This document shows, piece by piece, positions 21,553-32,105 of a stretch of DNA of 64,000 nucleotides. A program made the translations under genes and the position numbers. Origin of the DNA: Zasmidium citrigriseum (lineage: Eukaryota > Ascomycota > Dothideomycetes > Mycosphaerellales > Mycosphaerellaceae); contig NHNW01000013.1 of NCBI GenBank assembly GCA_002786025.1, forward strand, positions 62,001-126,000, in the 5' to 3' direction. Under the pieces are notes generated by a model. That model worked only from the letters and a program-made list of their open reading frames with translations, searched no databases and was not told where the DNA came from. The number at the start of each line of letters is the position of its first letter. The stretch's first letter is position 1.

Positions 21553-22203
21553 TTTCGCCGCTCAGATTGTGATCGGGAAGACAGCAAATGGACGGGATTC
21601 GAAACTGGGATGCGGTCTTTTGGAGCGTCAGTCTCAAAGAGCGAATTCTTGAGATGATGTTTCAAGACCGGCTTCTTCAAAGAGGTGAAGTCGGGAAAGA
21701 ACGAACATCCCGCGCTAACACGTGAAAGAGATATTCGCAACTTTTAGTCGTGGACACGTCTCCATCCTCCGGCTTCTTGATGGAGAAGTCTCAATCTGGG
21801 AAGCATTAGACTGTTACAAGTCTTGACTTGACCCTTGATGATCGTCTAAATCGGTTTTCTATGTAGCTATCTTCATGCACAGCAACATTCACTTGCAATA
21901 CCACGACTTAATTCACACCGCTGGCAGCAGCTCGGACACCCCGTTCCCCCGCCAATTCGCGGGCCGCTGGCCGCTGTAGCCAAACTCTGACGTACAGCGC
22001 CTGGAGTTCGAGACTCTCGCGCCAGACTACCCATTCACCTCCCACGCTGTTCAACCAACTGCGCCTCTAAGACAACGCAGAACTAGACTGCGCCCGCGAG
22101 CACGACCGTTCACGAATCAATCCCATCTGGTCCCAGCCGGCAACGAATCGAGCTCCCACCACCATCTCGTGCTGCTACCTGATAGCAGGCCCCCACCACC
22201 ACC
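21553..22203. other. Divergent promoter region, prefoldin 6 / Vps4
   Basis: About 650 bases between two divergent housekeeping genes. The part next to Vps4 is C/A-rich with repeated CCACCACC up to the start codon, typical of a leader. No further gene was seen. Confidence 0.45.
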
Positions 22204-23609
22204 ATGTCGAACACCGACTTCCTAGGCCGGGCCATCGAGTCCGTCAAGAAAGCAATCGAATTCGACACCGCCGGCGAATACGAGAAAGCATACCAAGGCT
22301 ATTACTCCGCACTCGAACTGTTCATGCTAGCGCTGAAATGGGAGAAGAACGCCAAGTCGAAGGAGATGATACGGCAGAAGGCAGGCGAGTACATGGAGCG
22401 GGCGGAGAAGCTGAAGAACCACTTGGCGGAACAGGACGGGAAACGGAAACCTGCGGCGATGGGTGCTAATGGCAAGGCGTCGAATGGAGCGGGGAAGGGA
22501 GACGATAAGGATGATGAGCAGGATGCGGAGAGCAAGAAGCTGAGGGGAGCGCTGGCTGGTGCGATTCTCACAGATAAGCCGAATATCAAGTGGGAGGATG
22601 TTGCGGGTTTGGAGGGTGCGAAAGAGGCGTTGAAGGAGGCGGTCATATTACCCATCAAGTTCCCACATCTGTTCACTGGCAAGCGGCAACCGTGGAAGGG
22701 TATATTGCTGTACGGACCTCCTGGTACGGGTAAATCGTATTTGGCCAAGGCTGTGGCAACGGAAGCGAACAGCACGTTCTTCAGCGTGAGTTCCTCGGAT
22801 CTGGTGTCGAAATGGATGGGTGAATCAGAACGGTAAGCATGGAGCATGGAGCCTCATGATATCAGAGACTAACTTTGACAGACTCGTCAAGCAACTCTTC
22901 AATCTCGCCCGCGAGAACAAGCCCTCCATCATCTTTATCGACGAGATCGATGCACTATGTGGACCCCGTGGCGAAGGCGAATCGGAAGCGTCACGACGTA
23001 TCAAGACCGAATTGCTCGTGCAGATGGACGGTGTCGGTAGGGACAGCAAAGGCGTTTTGATTCTCGGCGCAACCAACATCCCCTGGCAACTCGACGCAGC
23101 TATTCGAAGACGTTTCCAACGAAGAGTGCACATCTCGCTACCTGATCAACCCGCACGGATGAAGATGTTCGAGCTTGCGGTTGGATCGACGCCTTGCGAG
23201 TTGCAAGCGGATGACTACAGGACGCTTGCAAAGTATTCGGAGGGCTACTCCGGAAGTGATATCTCGATTGCGGTGCAGGATGCTCTGATGCAGCCCGTAC
23301 GGAAAATTCAGACGGCAACACATTACAAGAAGGTAAGCAACTCAATATCTACATTTGTCATTTGAGGTGAATGCTAACTTCCCGCAGGTCGAAGTCGACG
23401 GTCAAGAGAAACTCACGCCCTGCTCACCCGGCGACCCAGGCGCTATGGAAATGAACTGGACACAGGTCGAAACCGATCAACTCCTCGAACCGCCTCTCCA
23501 AGTCAAGGACTTCATCAAGGCCATTAAGGGCGCGCGACCGACAGTCAGCGGGGAGGATCTCAAGAGAAACGAGGAATGGACCAAGGAGTTTGGCAGCGAA
23601 GGTGCATGA
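22204..23609 (+). CDS. VPS4: Vps4 AAA-ATPase of the ESCRT pathway
   Basis: Vps4 uses ATP to disassemble ESCRT-III filaments at endosomes, releasing subunits after multivesicular-body sorting. Exons 22204-22832, 22882-23332 and 23388-23609 join across introns of 49 and 55 nt to give 433 residues, the usual length. The MIT domain is at residues 1-75 ([20 protein letters not shown]). A charged linker follows, then the AAA core with Walker A GPPGTGKS (171-178), Walker B IIFIDEID (226-233) and the arginine-finger helix [15 protein letters not shown]. The C-terminal Vps4 helix ([18 protein letters not shown]) closes the protein. All catalytic motifs are intact. Confidence 0.97.
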
Positions 23610-24496
23610 GAGCAGAGATTTAAGGGTTGGCGTTTGTGGGCGAAATGTGTAAATGAGCGATGGAGTCACGACAGTACGCATAAGACGTTGGGGATAGCAC
23701 GGCTTGTTCTTGAGGATATAGGTATCGAACGAATGCCGAGAGACGTCTCGATTGACTTGACAATGAGCTCCACGCGGCTAATCTTTCTACCCCATTTGCG
23801 CCCTCAAACGGGCAAGGTGTACGAGCCGATTCCGAGCAACGTCGACGACACATGCATCCAGCACCTCGACAGACTCTTGCTCATTATCCTCATTTGTTCA
23901 ACTTCATCTCATAACCGTCGATCCATCAAAGCCGGGCGATGGAGGCATGCATTGCCCAACGCTCATCGCCACCAAGCTGCTCAGATGCGGCAGGTGGTCC
24001 ACTGCAGGACGCGGCAGCCCACACTCATGCCACCGGTGAAGGCTGAGTCGATAACTTCACCGTATTCGACGTGTTGGTCTTTACCCCACCGCCCGCATCT
24101 TCAATGCCTGTCCGCGCGATGGATGTTGTGAATGAGTGGAGTAGATCGGCGGTGTCCAAATGGAGAGCTCTCGACGAATGACTGGTAGCGGTTGTTGCCT
24201 TGGACGGATGAGTACAGCATTGAGTCAAAGGCATCGAATGGCGAGGTATATTTTCAGTTTTCTGCAGGCAAGTTCCCGTCTCTTCTAACATCATCAGCTG
24301 CAAGCAAACGGGCTGAGCTTTGGCTTTTTGCATGTGCTTCACTCTCTTTCTCTCCCTCACGTGCCCACCTGCCTCAACTCTCGACCTCCGTTTGCCTTGC
24401 ACCCTTCACATGAACATCGCACCGACTCATTGATACACGTCGCACAAACACATCGCTCTCTGATCTGAGAGCGCACCATATACACAACCACCCAGC
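23610..24496. other. Intergenic region upstream of the DUF2828 gene
   Basis: These 887 bases follow Vps4 and precede the DUF2828 gene on the same strand. The last 150 bases are pyrimidine-rich and then A/C-rich (CTTTCTCTCCCTCACG..., ACACAACCACCC), a typical promoter and leader of a highly expressed fungal gene. No other gene was recognised. Confidence 0.45.
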
Positions 24497-26902
24497 ATGG
24501 CCGCCGACGGCCAGAAGAAGCACAGCTTCCTCGACACCACCTTCCCTGTCTACCTCCCCGAGATCGATGAGCTCAAGTTTTCCAAGAATGAGTTCAACAC
24601 CTACCTGAAGACTCTCAAGACTAGTAAGAGCGACACCGTCGATGCCACCAACGACAAGACTGCGACCGAGTCGACGCCACTCGCCGTCCGGACCAAGCCC
24701 ATCGAAGAGGACAAGCAGGCCGATACCAAGCAAGAAGATGCCGCTTCGCAAGCTACCGACGAGGCTCCCAAGTCCGCCTTCATGGACGGCCTACTGGCAA
24801 CCAAGGCCACTGCTCCAACTCTCGACGAGCGCGACGGCAAGATGCTCACCGAAAACGGCGACGTGGCGTATCGCACCTCCGGTGAAGTCTTGGTGGATCT
24901 CTTCTACGAGCTTGAAGCTGTCGTCGATGGCGAGCGTCTGCTTCAGGTGCTTGAGAAGGCTTGGGTCGAAGACCCAGAGGCCACTCTGAAGATCATCTGG
25001 AACGCGCGCTCCATCCATCTCGGCAAGAGCAGCCGGCAGGCCTTTTACAAGGCGGTTGGCTGGCTCTACACCAACCACCCCGCCACGCTCATCGTCAACC
25101 TGCCGTGGCTGGTCCGTCCTTTGATCCAGAAGAAGGCTCCAAAGCAGGACGAGAAGAAGGGCGAGACCGAGGTCAAGGACGAGGTGAAGGATGCCGACAG
25201 CGACTTCGAGATCATTGACGAGAAGGAGCTGCCTGGTCAGCCTGCGTATAAGAAGCTCAAGCTCGATGACGATGCAGCTCTGGCTGAGTTCGACGTCAAG
25301 TATGGAACGGCACACGGCTACTGGAAGGACCTGCTCAACCTCCTGGCACTTGCAGCCAACGACGAACTCAAGGTCGACGGCGATGTTCGCAAGGTCCTCA
25401 ACGTGGAGAAGCCAAAGGAGAAGCCTCACAAGCGCGACTGGACCGAGGGCCGCAAGAAGACTGTCAACCAGGCTCGCCATGACAACGTCGTTGAGAAGCT
25501 CAAGAACGACCCCGTCTACAAAGCACTCCATGTCAGCGTCGCTCGTCTGTTCGCCGATCAGCTCAAGCTTGACTTTGCCCGCCTTGAGTCTGGATCCAAG
25601 CAGGATATGAAGGCCATCACTCTTGCTGGCAAGTGGGCTCCAACTCACAAGCTCATGCATGACGAGCACACCTGCATTGTCTCCTCTATCGCCGAACTGC
25701 TCTACTCATTCGACGAGGTCTGCCCCGAGGCTGATCCAGGAAACCGCGTTTTGTACCTAAAGTCTGCTCGGCAGCGCTACCACTTCTCCATTCCAAAGCT
25801 CCGCAAGCACCTCCAGGTCGTGGAGCGTCCCATCACGGCGGAGAAGTTCCAAGAGATCAAGTACAACCGTGTCCCTTCTCTCGCGATGAAGCAGTACACC
25901 CCTCTCTTTGCGAAGAAGGACTTCGACCGATTCGACAAGTACATCGAAGACGTCGCCCAGGGCAAGGCATCTATCTCTGGTGCCACCCTGCTGCCCTCGA
26001 CGCTGGTGAAGGAGGTTCTCGGCGGTGGTATGATGTACGGCTCTCGCGGCAAGCCAAGCACCACCGAGCTTCTTGTCGAGCAGAAGATTCAGGAGATCAA
26101 GGTCAAGAGCATTGGCGGACAGTGGTCCACTCTGGTCCAGCGCATCAAAGACTCCGGCACTCTGGAGTCTTCGATCGCTGTTGCTGACGTCTCGGGGTCT
26201 ATGCACAGCCCTATCTTCCCAGACCAGACCCGCCCTATCGACTCCTCCATCGGCCTCGCCTTGCTCATCGCCGAGGTCACCAAGCCACCTTTCGGCGGAA
26301 GCTTCATCACTTTCTCCGAGCGCCCACAGGTTATGCGAGTCGGCGGGGCTGACGACAAGCGCACGTTCAAGGAGAAGGTCGACTACATCAACGCTTCGAA
26401 CTGGTCGATGAACACCAACTTCGAGTCTGTCTTTCTGGACTTGATCCTCCCTATGGCCATTGAGAACAAGCTTACGCAGGAAGACATGGTCAAGCAAGTC
26501 TTCGTCTTCTCCGACATGCAGTTCGATGGCTGTGGTGGAGGCAGCCGCTGGACCAGCTCCTTCGAGCGGATCAAGCAGGAGTACAAGCAGGCCGGCTACG
26601 AGATGCCGCAGCTCATCTTCTGGAACCTCGCTGGTGGACGTAGCGGCACGGCTCCCAAGCCTGTCACTGCCGATGAGGAGGGCACTGCTCTGGTCTCCGG
26701 CTACAGCCAGGGCCAGCTCAAGATGTTCCTTGAGAACGGCCAGTTTGAGGATCCTGAGGAGGAAGAGGTCATTGAGGAGACGGAGGAGGATGAAGAGGTG
26801 CTGATTGAGAAGCGGATCGAGAAGAAGAAGAAGGACTCGAAGGCTCAGGTTGTGAAGGCTATCTCTCATGAGGCCTACCGCATGCTGAAGGTTGTTGATT
26901 GA
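24497..26902 (+). CDS. DUF2828 protein with vWA-type MIDAS motif
   Basis: The 801-residue single-exon protein is a DUF2828 family member, a group found in fungi, plants and some viruses whose C-terminal half is a von Willebrand factor A-like fold related to Ro60/TROVE proteins. The N-terminal region carries the family pattern (GEVLVDLFYELE, IIWNARSIHLGKSSRQAFYK, AVGWLYTNHP). The basic HKRDWTEGRKKTVNQARHDN segment is in the middle. The metal-binding MIDAS sequence DVSGSMHS is near residue 563, followed by FSDMQFDGC. The end is acidic and then basic (EKRIEKKKKDSK). Codon use is strongly biased to C and G in third positions, which suggests high expression. The molecular role is unknown; RNA binding is a guess from the TROVE relation. 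Confidence 0.92.
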   Translation: MAADGQKKHSFLDTTFPVYLPEIDELKFSKNEFNTYLKTLKTSKSDTVDATNDKTATESTPLAVRTKPIEEDKQADTKQEDAASQATDEAPKSAFMDGLLATKATAPTLDERDGKMLTENGDVAYRTSGEVLVDLFYELEAVVDGERLLQVLEKAWVEDPEATLKIIWNARSIHLGKSSRQAFYKAVGWLYTNHPATLIVNLPWLVRPLIQKKAPKQDEKKGETEVKDEVKDADSDFEIIDEKELPGQPAYKKLKLDDDAALAEFDVKYGTAHGYWKDLLNLLALAANDELKVDGDVRKVLNVEKPKEKPHKRDWTEGRKKTVNQARHDNVVEKLKNDPVYKALHVSVARLFADQLKLDFARLESGSKQDMKAITLAGKWAPTHKLMHDEHTCIVSSIAELLYSFDEVCPEADPGNRVLYLKSARQRYHFSIPKLRKHLQVVERPITAEKFQEIKYNRVPSLAMKQYTPLFAKKDFDRFDKYIEDVAQGKASISGATLLPSTLVKEVLGGGMMYGSRGKPSTTELLVEQKIQEIKVKSIGGQWSTLVQRIKDSGTLESSIAVADVSGSMHSPIFPDQTRPIDSSIGLALLIAEVTKPPFGGSFITFSERPQVMRVGGADDKRTFKEKVDYINASNWSMNTNFESVFLDLILPMAIENKLTQEDMVKQVFVFSDMQFDGCGGGSRWTSSFERIKQEYKQAGYEMPQLIFWNLAGGRSGTAPKPVTADEEGTALVSGYSQGQLKMFLENGQFEDPEEEEVIEETEEDEEVLIEKRIEKKKKDSKAQVVKAISHEAYRMLKVVD

Positions 26903-27059
26903 TTGGAGACTTTATTGATGATTCATTTGGGAGCGTAATGCTTCGCACAAGGATAGCGAGGCGTTCAGAGGCGTTTCTAGACGACGTAACGATTGAAGAG
27001 ACTAGTATACCGCGTTGAGATAAAGCAGGATCAAGACCATGAGCTTCTCACATGTCCCC

Positions 27060-27997
27060 TCAAGGAACCCCCTTCCCAGCCCTCGTCGCCTTCGCCAACT
27101 CGCTCATCGCCGTATTATCCGCATACCGCTGATAAATCGGCAGATAATGCTCCCTCTCACTCGTCGTATCCCTGATACTCGGCCTTTCTTCCAAAGCCTT
27201 CATCCACTTCCTCAATCTTGCCCAGGTAGCTTCATCTTTACCTCCTTGCCCTTCTTCTGGAAGACCCAGGCCGCCTTTGTATTGGTCGAAGACCCAGAGG
27301 CGCATCTAGACGTACGTTAGTAGGGCGGTGAATGTTGGAAGGAAGAGAGGAAAAGAACGTACAACCCAAGGCGCCACAACAAAATCCAACAACCCCGGCT
27401 CCTTGCCATCGAAAAACGGCCCTTCTTCATTCATCTCGCCAACTAATTCTTTCAACTTCCCCAAAAACTCCTCCCTCACGCCCCTCAATCCTTCTTCATC
27501 GTCCATAGGCTGCCACTGCAAAAATCTATGAAAAGCAGGAATCACCCTGCTCGTCACAAAGTCCGTCCAGATGCGAGTCCTAGCCCTCATATAAGGGTCT
27601 TTAGGCAGGAGGTGGGGAGTGTGGGTGGGGTAGGCGTCTTCGAGGAATTCGCAGATTACGGTAGATTCGAAGAGCGGTTTGTTGTTGTATTCGAGCGTGG
27701 GGACCAGGCCGCGCGGGTTGAGGGTCAGGAGGGACTGGGGTTTGTTGTAGGGGTTTACTTCGATGTATTGGTAGGGGATTTTCTTTTCTTCGAGGACGGT
27801 CCAGGCGCGTTGGACGAAGGGGCAGCTGGGATTGATGAGTTGGCGGGATGGTTATTGATGGATGATGGGTGGTTGAGGATCACTCACAACCATCCTGAGT
27901 AGAGCTTGAGAGGTTGTTCCTCTTGGTGGGCGTCAACGATGGCTTTCGCCGGGCCAGTGGCGACTGGATGGAGGTCTGCGTCTGGATGGGATCCCAT
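27060..27997 (-). CDS. Omega-like glutathione S-transferase
   Basis: Omega-type transferases use a cysteine instead of Ser/Tyr and act as thiol transferases or dehydroascorbate reductases. Exons 27997-27888, 27825-27363 and 27305-27060 join across introns of 62 and 57 nt to give 272 residues. The thioredoxin-like N-domain has KLYSGWFCPFVQRAW with the active-site Cys38, the cis-proline segment RGLVPTLEYNN and the glutathione-contacting FESTVICEFLED. The all-helical C-domain has FFDGKEPGLLDFVVAPW. The 30-residue extension before the domain is usual for this class. No secretion signal is present, so a cytosolic enzyme is expected. Substrate not predictable. Confidence 0.9.
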
Positions 27998-28273
27998 GGT
28001 CGTTCGTGTTATCAATGAGATGGAGCTGAGAGGCGATGGTCGTAGTATGTGCAGTTGTTGACGGTTATCTTTCTATTGATGCTGTGATTAAGTATTAAAG
28101 ACTAGTAGAACACAACGCTGATCTGTCTGCATGACGTTGCAGTGGGGTATCTCATCACCAAAATGCAAAGTACCAGGTACCACCCGATTACGCCTTCAGC
28201 CCGGTCAAAAGTTCCAAACGCCGACCCTGTTCGTCAATTCATCGCAAGCGCAAGAATTCATTCCTGTCGTTGT

Positions 28274-29728
28274 TCACATGATCGTGCAGCCCGACTTGAC
28301 AAAGTCATCGCCGTAGTCTCGAGCCAGCTGTGCCTTTTCGTTCTCCTTCTGTCGCTTCTTCACTTCCATGGGGAAATAGATTTGTAGGAATTCCATTACA
28401 TCCATGTCGAGGTTCTTGCCGTTCGCCTGCATGACCGTCTCGGAGTTGCACATTGGGCACTTCTTCATACCCTTGTCCTGCAGGTCGATCACGCATCGAA
28501 TGCAGAGGTATGACTTGCAGCAGCCCAGGCTCACTGGTCGCCAAGCCATATCGTAACAAACGGGGCAGATCCAGTCGTCGATTTGAGGGACAATCGCTAA
28601 AACTTTGGTGCCCATTTCGGCCTGGAGATCACGTCCGATGGAGTCTGCGAAGCCACCGGCGCCCCCCTTGCCCGAGCGGATTTCTGGATATTTGATGACA
28701 AGGCCCTTCGAGAACTGCTCGCCTTGCAGATGTGTCTGCTTGTCGAACTTCTTGAGGATCTTCCTCATGGCTCGGGCATTGATCTCCTGAAAGTGCATGG
28801 TTTTCAAGATCTGCAAGTTCAAGTCGAGGAATTGTTGGGCCGCGGCTTTGGCTTGGGGAGTCTTCATCTTTGCAAGCAGGCCAGTGTCGCGCAGTTGCTG
28901 GTCGTACTTCTCAAGGTTTTCCTTGGCCTCGTTGAAGGTAAGGGCGCCTCTCTTCTGCTCGGTGTTCCGGTAAAAGATTGGCGTCTCAAGGTACAGCCGG
29001 AACATTTCTCTCCAGAAGTAAAGATCGCGGTAGCTGATTTCGCGCTTTGCTTCGTAGCCTTCTTTGACTGGTTGAACAACGTCCTCAACCATGTCGCCGA
29101 GATCGAGTATCTTCTCTTCGAGATTGTGTGTTTCGGCATCGCGTAGTGCGTCCAATTCGGCCAACTTCGGCTCCAGCATTTCAAAGAAGACTTGGGCGGA
29201 TGTGAGGGGCACATAGACCCATCGGGCGTCTTCAACATCCGGCACCAATGATTCTTTGCGCTCAGAGCTGTCATCGGCCGATGCCGTCTCTTCTGGTTGT
29301 GATTGTTGTTGTTGGCGTGCCTGTTCGAGACGCTTCCTTCGACCTTCGACAACCATCTCATGCTTGGCGAGTCTCTGAAGAGAAGCCTTGGTCTCGGGAG
29401 CCAATCGCGCGTCCAATGGCTCTCCCGTCTTGCTGTCCACTAGAACTCTGAGCTGGGGCGTGAACTCTTCTGATATGGGCGACAATTGAGGATTGGCAGC
29501 GGAGAAGTACTCTTTCGTTTCGGTCGATGATGGCTGAGGCGTCGAGGGCTGGGCCATCAATTCGCTCATAGCGGCGAGGGTGTGTTGGTCCAGGCCCAAA
29601 CCTTCGAGTTCTCGGTGGACTCTCTTGATGCATTTCTTCAGATGCTTGTAGTCGATGGCGCTGTGAATCCATTCTTCAGGGTAGCCTTCGTTGGCAAGTG
29701 CCTGCTCATATTCGTGCCCGAACTTCAT
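28274..29728 (-). CDS. SPX-RING protein ending in a CaaX box
   Basis: SPX domains sense inositol pyrophosphates and so phosphate status; a C-terminal RING suggests an E3 ubiquitin ligase. Fungal databases often call such proteins RING-14. One exon encodes 484 residues. The SPX start is MKFGHEYEQALANEGYPEEW with IDYKHLKKCIKRV, and the later SPX helices are near residues 170-320 (ISYRDLYFWREMFRLYLETP, NARAMRKILKKFDKQT with its Lys cluster). The RING (ICPVCYDMAWRPVSLGCCKS, LCIRCVIDL, KKCPMCN) is near residues 395-440. The last four residues are Cys-Thr-Ile-Met, a possible farnesylation signal that would anchor the protein to a membrane. Confidence 0.9.
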   Translation of the reverse strand: MKFGHEYEQALANEGYPEEWIHSAIDYKHLKKCIKRVHRELEGLGLDQHTLAAMSELMAQPSTPQPSSTETKEYFSAANPQLSPISEEFTPQLRVLVDSKTGEPLDARLAPETKASLQRLAKHEMVVEGRRKRLEQARQQQQSQPEETASADDSSERKESLVPDVEDARWVYVPLTSAQVFFEMLEPKLAELDALRDAETHNLEEKILDLGDMVEDVVQPVKEGYEAKREISYRDLYFWREMFRLYLETPIFYRNTEQKRGALTFNEAKENLEKYDQQLRDTGLLAKMKTPQAKAAAQQFLDLNLQILKTMHFQEINARAMRKILKKFDKQTHLQGEQFSKGLVIKYPEIRSGKGGAGGFADSIGRDLQAEMGTKVLAIVPQIDDWICPVCYDMAWRPVSLGCCKSYLCIRCVIDLQDKGMKKCPMCNSETVMQANGKNLDMDVMEFLQIYFPMEVKKRQKENEKAQLARDYGDDFVKSGCTIM

Positions 29729-30300
29729 GATGTGTCATGTGATGCGATTGACTGTGGGGTCGGTAGTGAATGTGGGTATGGGATGGTAAAGATTCCGTAG
29801 CGTGTTGATCGATTGAAGTTAGATGTTCCTAGGTGGCGAGCAGGGGGTGAACGAGGTCTTAAGTAGTCGAAGGCGAAGGCGCAGGCAAGGACGAACGCAC
29901 ATGAGAAGTTTCTCTGCAAACCTTAGTTTTGGCGCGGCAATGACTCGGTTGTTATTAGGTCAACCACGACGCGCGAGGAAAGAGGTCTCGTGCCTTCCAT
30001 CCAAACCACAACCAATCACCTTCAAGGCGCTGAAAATGTGCATGATGAGGCGAAAAGGACGCAGGCTGAATGGTCAATGACATGTGGTTGTGCTGCAGAC
30101 TCTGCAAGGATCATGGGCGAGGTCGGCGCCGACCCTAAGCGACAGGGATTATAAGGTTTACCAAGCCGAGAGCGGAGCGGAGCCGCAGGGTGCGTCATCT
30201 TGGCTCACGTGGAGGGCTAGATCTGCGAAAACTTCGGTCTTCTCGCCGCAAACTGCAAGCCACGAGTCTGCATGTGAAGGACATTCAGGTTGCCGCTAGT
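29729..30300. other. Divergent promoter region, SPX-RING / Jjj1
   Basis: About 570 bases between two divergent genes. The frame of the Jjj1 gene is open upstream as far as 30190, but only from a GTG, so the region up to 30300 is taken as leader and promoter. Nothing else was recognised. Confidence 0.45.
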
Positions 30301-31968
30301 ATGGGCCAGAGCCAGTCGTCTGGCGGTGGGAGCACTGCCACCGACGCCCAGGAAGTCAAGACCAGCTACTACGTGCTGCTGGGCGTGGAGCGGACGGCGA
30401 CTGAGGACGAGATCAAGAAGGCGTACAGGAGAAAGGCCCTCGAACTCCATCCGGACAGGAACTATGGCAATGAGGAGGCTGCGACGAAGCTGTTTGCAGA
30501 GATTCAGTCTGCCTACGAAGTCTTGTCAGATCCGCAGGAGCGGGCTTGGTACGACAGCCATGAGAGCGCCATCCTGCGCGGTGATGATGGCGGCGAGGCC
30601 GATGCCCCAACGTACGAGAATGTACGCGTAACCACGACAGAGGACCTGATGCGTATGGTGAGCAAATTCAATCGCAATGTGGAGTTTTCAGATGCACCGT
30701 CTGGGTTCTTTGGCTATTTACGGGAGACATTCGAGCAGCTTGCCAAGGAGGAAGATATTGCGGCGAGTTGGGAGGATGTTGAGATTCGCGATTATCCCAG
30801 CTTTGGCCACAAAGACGATAGCTATGGCGATGTCGTCAAGCATTTCTATGCAGCCTGGTCGAACTTTTCTACCGTCAAGTCCTTCTCATGGAGGGACAAG
30901 TACCGGTTATCAGAAGCGCCGGACCGATGGTATAGGAGGCGAATGGAGCAGGAGAATCTGCGGTTACGGAAAGAGGGCAAGCAAGAATTCAATGAGGCAG
31001 TGCGGTCTCTGGTAGCATTCATCAGGAAACGAGATCCTCGATATGTGCCGAATACGCAAACGGAGGCCGAACGCGCGAAGATTTTGCGTGATGCGGCAGC
31101 GGCACAGGCTGCCAGAGCTCGAGCGGCGAATGCTGCGAAGATGGCTTCCGAGGACGTTCCAGAGTGGACTAAGGTACGTGATGCGGAAGAGCTCGAGGAG
31201 AGCGAGGAGGAAGAAGTCGAAGAGGAGATCTTCGAGTGTGTCGCGTGCAACAAGAATTTCAAGAGTGAGAGGCAGTGGGAGGCTCATGAGAAGAGCAAGA
31301 AGCATCAAAAGGCTGTCAAAGCATTGCAGCGCCAGATGCGGAAGCAGAATGCCCATCTCAATCTGGACGAGAGCGGTACTGAGAGCGGCGTTGCGACTCC
31401 CGATGTTGACTATGAGGAGGAAGAAGTTCTGGACGACTTGGCGGCCGAAGTAGAAGATCACGAGGCAGATGCAAATGGAGAGTCTGAAGACGCGGAAGTG
31501 GCGGCAGACAAGAACGAGGAGGAAGACCAAGCAGAGAGCGAGCCGGAGGGTGTAGAGGATAAGTCGTCAGAGTCACAACACACGGAGGCGAACCAGGAGA
31601 AGAAGTCTGCCGAACAAACACCAGAGGATTCCAATTCCGAAGACGAAGACTACGCATCGATGGAGACCATCCAAGCTCGCATGAACTCAGCAAGTCTGGA
31701 CACATCCATAACGGAACCGCTCGAAGACGATGCACAGCCAGCCAAGCCAAAGATGGGCAAAGCGGCGCAGAAACGAGCAAAGAAAGCTGCGGCGGCGGCT
31801 GCTGCTGGCCAAGAAGCCGAAGCTGCTGGACATCGCTGTCAAGTCTGCAATGAAGAATTCGCCTCCCGGACCAAACTATTCCAGCATGTCGAAAAGGAAG
31901 GCCACGCTGCGCTTAAGACTGTCAGTGGTGGTGGTGGGAAAGGCAAGAAGGGCAAGGGCAAGCGATGA
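30301..31968 (+). CDS. JJJ1: Jjj1-type J-domain protein with C2H2 zinc fingers
   Basis: Jjj1 (DNAJC21 in animals) is the cytosolic J-protein that stimulates Hsp70 during late 60S ribosome subunit maturation, releasing the shuttling factor Arx1. One exon encodes 555 residues from ATG 30301 (MGQSQSSGG). The J-domain is at residues 22-88 with the essential HPD at 50-52. A charged zuotin-like middle part follows ([20 protein letters not shown]). A first C2H2 finger ([20 protein letters not shown]) and a second one near the end ([20 protein letters not shown]) flank a long acidic region. The basic Gly/Lys tail [13 protein letters not shown] is consistent with ribosome contact. All family hallmarks are present. 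Confidence 0.93.
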   Translation: MGQSQSSGGGSTATDAQEVKTSYYVLLGVERTATEDEIKKAYRRKALELHPDRNYGNEEAATKLFAEIQSAYEVLSDPQERAWYDSHESAILRGDDGGEADAPTYENVRVTTTEDLMRMVSKFNRNVEFSDAPSGFFGYLRETFEQLAKEEDIAASWEDVEIRDYPSFGHKDDSYGDVVKHFYAAWSNFSTVKSFSWRDKYRLSEAPDRWYRRRMEQENLRLRKEGKQEFNEAVRSLVAFIRKRDPRYVPNTQTEAERAKILRDAAAAQAARARAANAAKMASEDVPEWTKVRDAEELEESEEEEVEEEIFECVACNKNFKSERQWEAHEKSKKHQKAVKALQRQMRKQNAHLNLDESGTESGVATPDVDYEEEEVLDDLAAEVEDHEADANGESEDAEVAADKNEEEDQAESEPEGVEDKSSESQHTEANQEKKSAEQTPEDSNSEDEDYASMETIQARMNSASLDTSITEPLEDDAQPAKPKMGKAAQKRAKKAAAAAAAGQEAEAAGHRCQVCNEEFASRTKLFQHVEKEGHAALKTVSGGGGKGKKGKGKR

Positions 31969-32105
31969 GCATGAGACTCTCCCTGATTGTTTCCGAGTGG
32001 CATTGACGAGGCTCACGAGTTCAATACAGCATAGCGAAAGGCGTTGCAGATCAAAACGGAGATACCCCATCTATATCATATCAAATCATAAACGAAGACT
32101 TTTGC

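Noticed and set aside
25757..26869. Long open frames on the minus strand inside the DUF2828 gene
   Set aside because: The frames mirror the strong codon bias of the plus-strand gene; their Leu/Val-rich translation has no domain.
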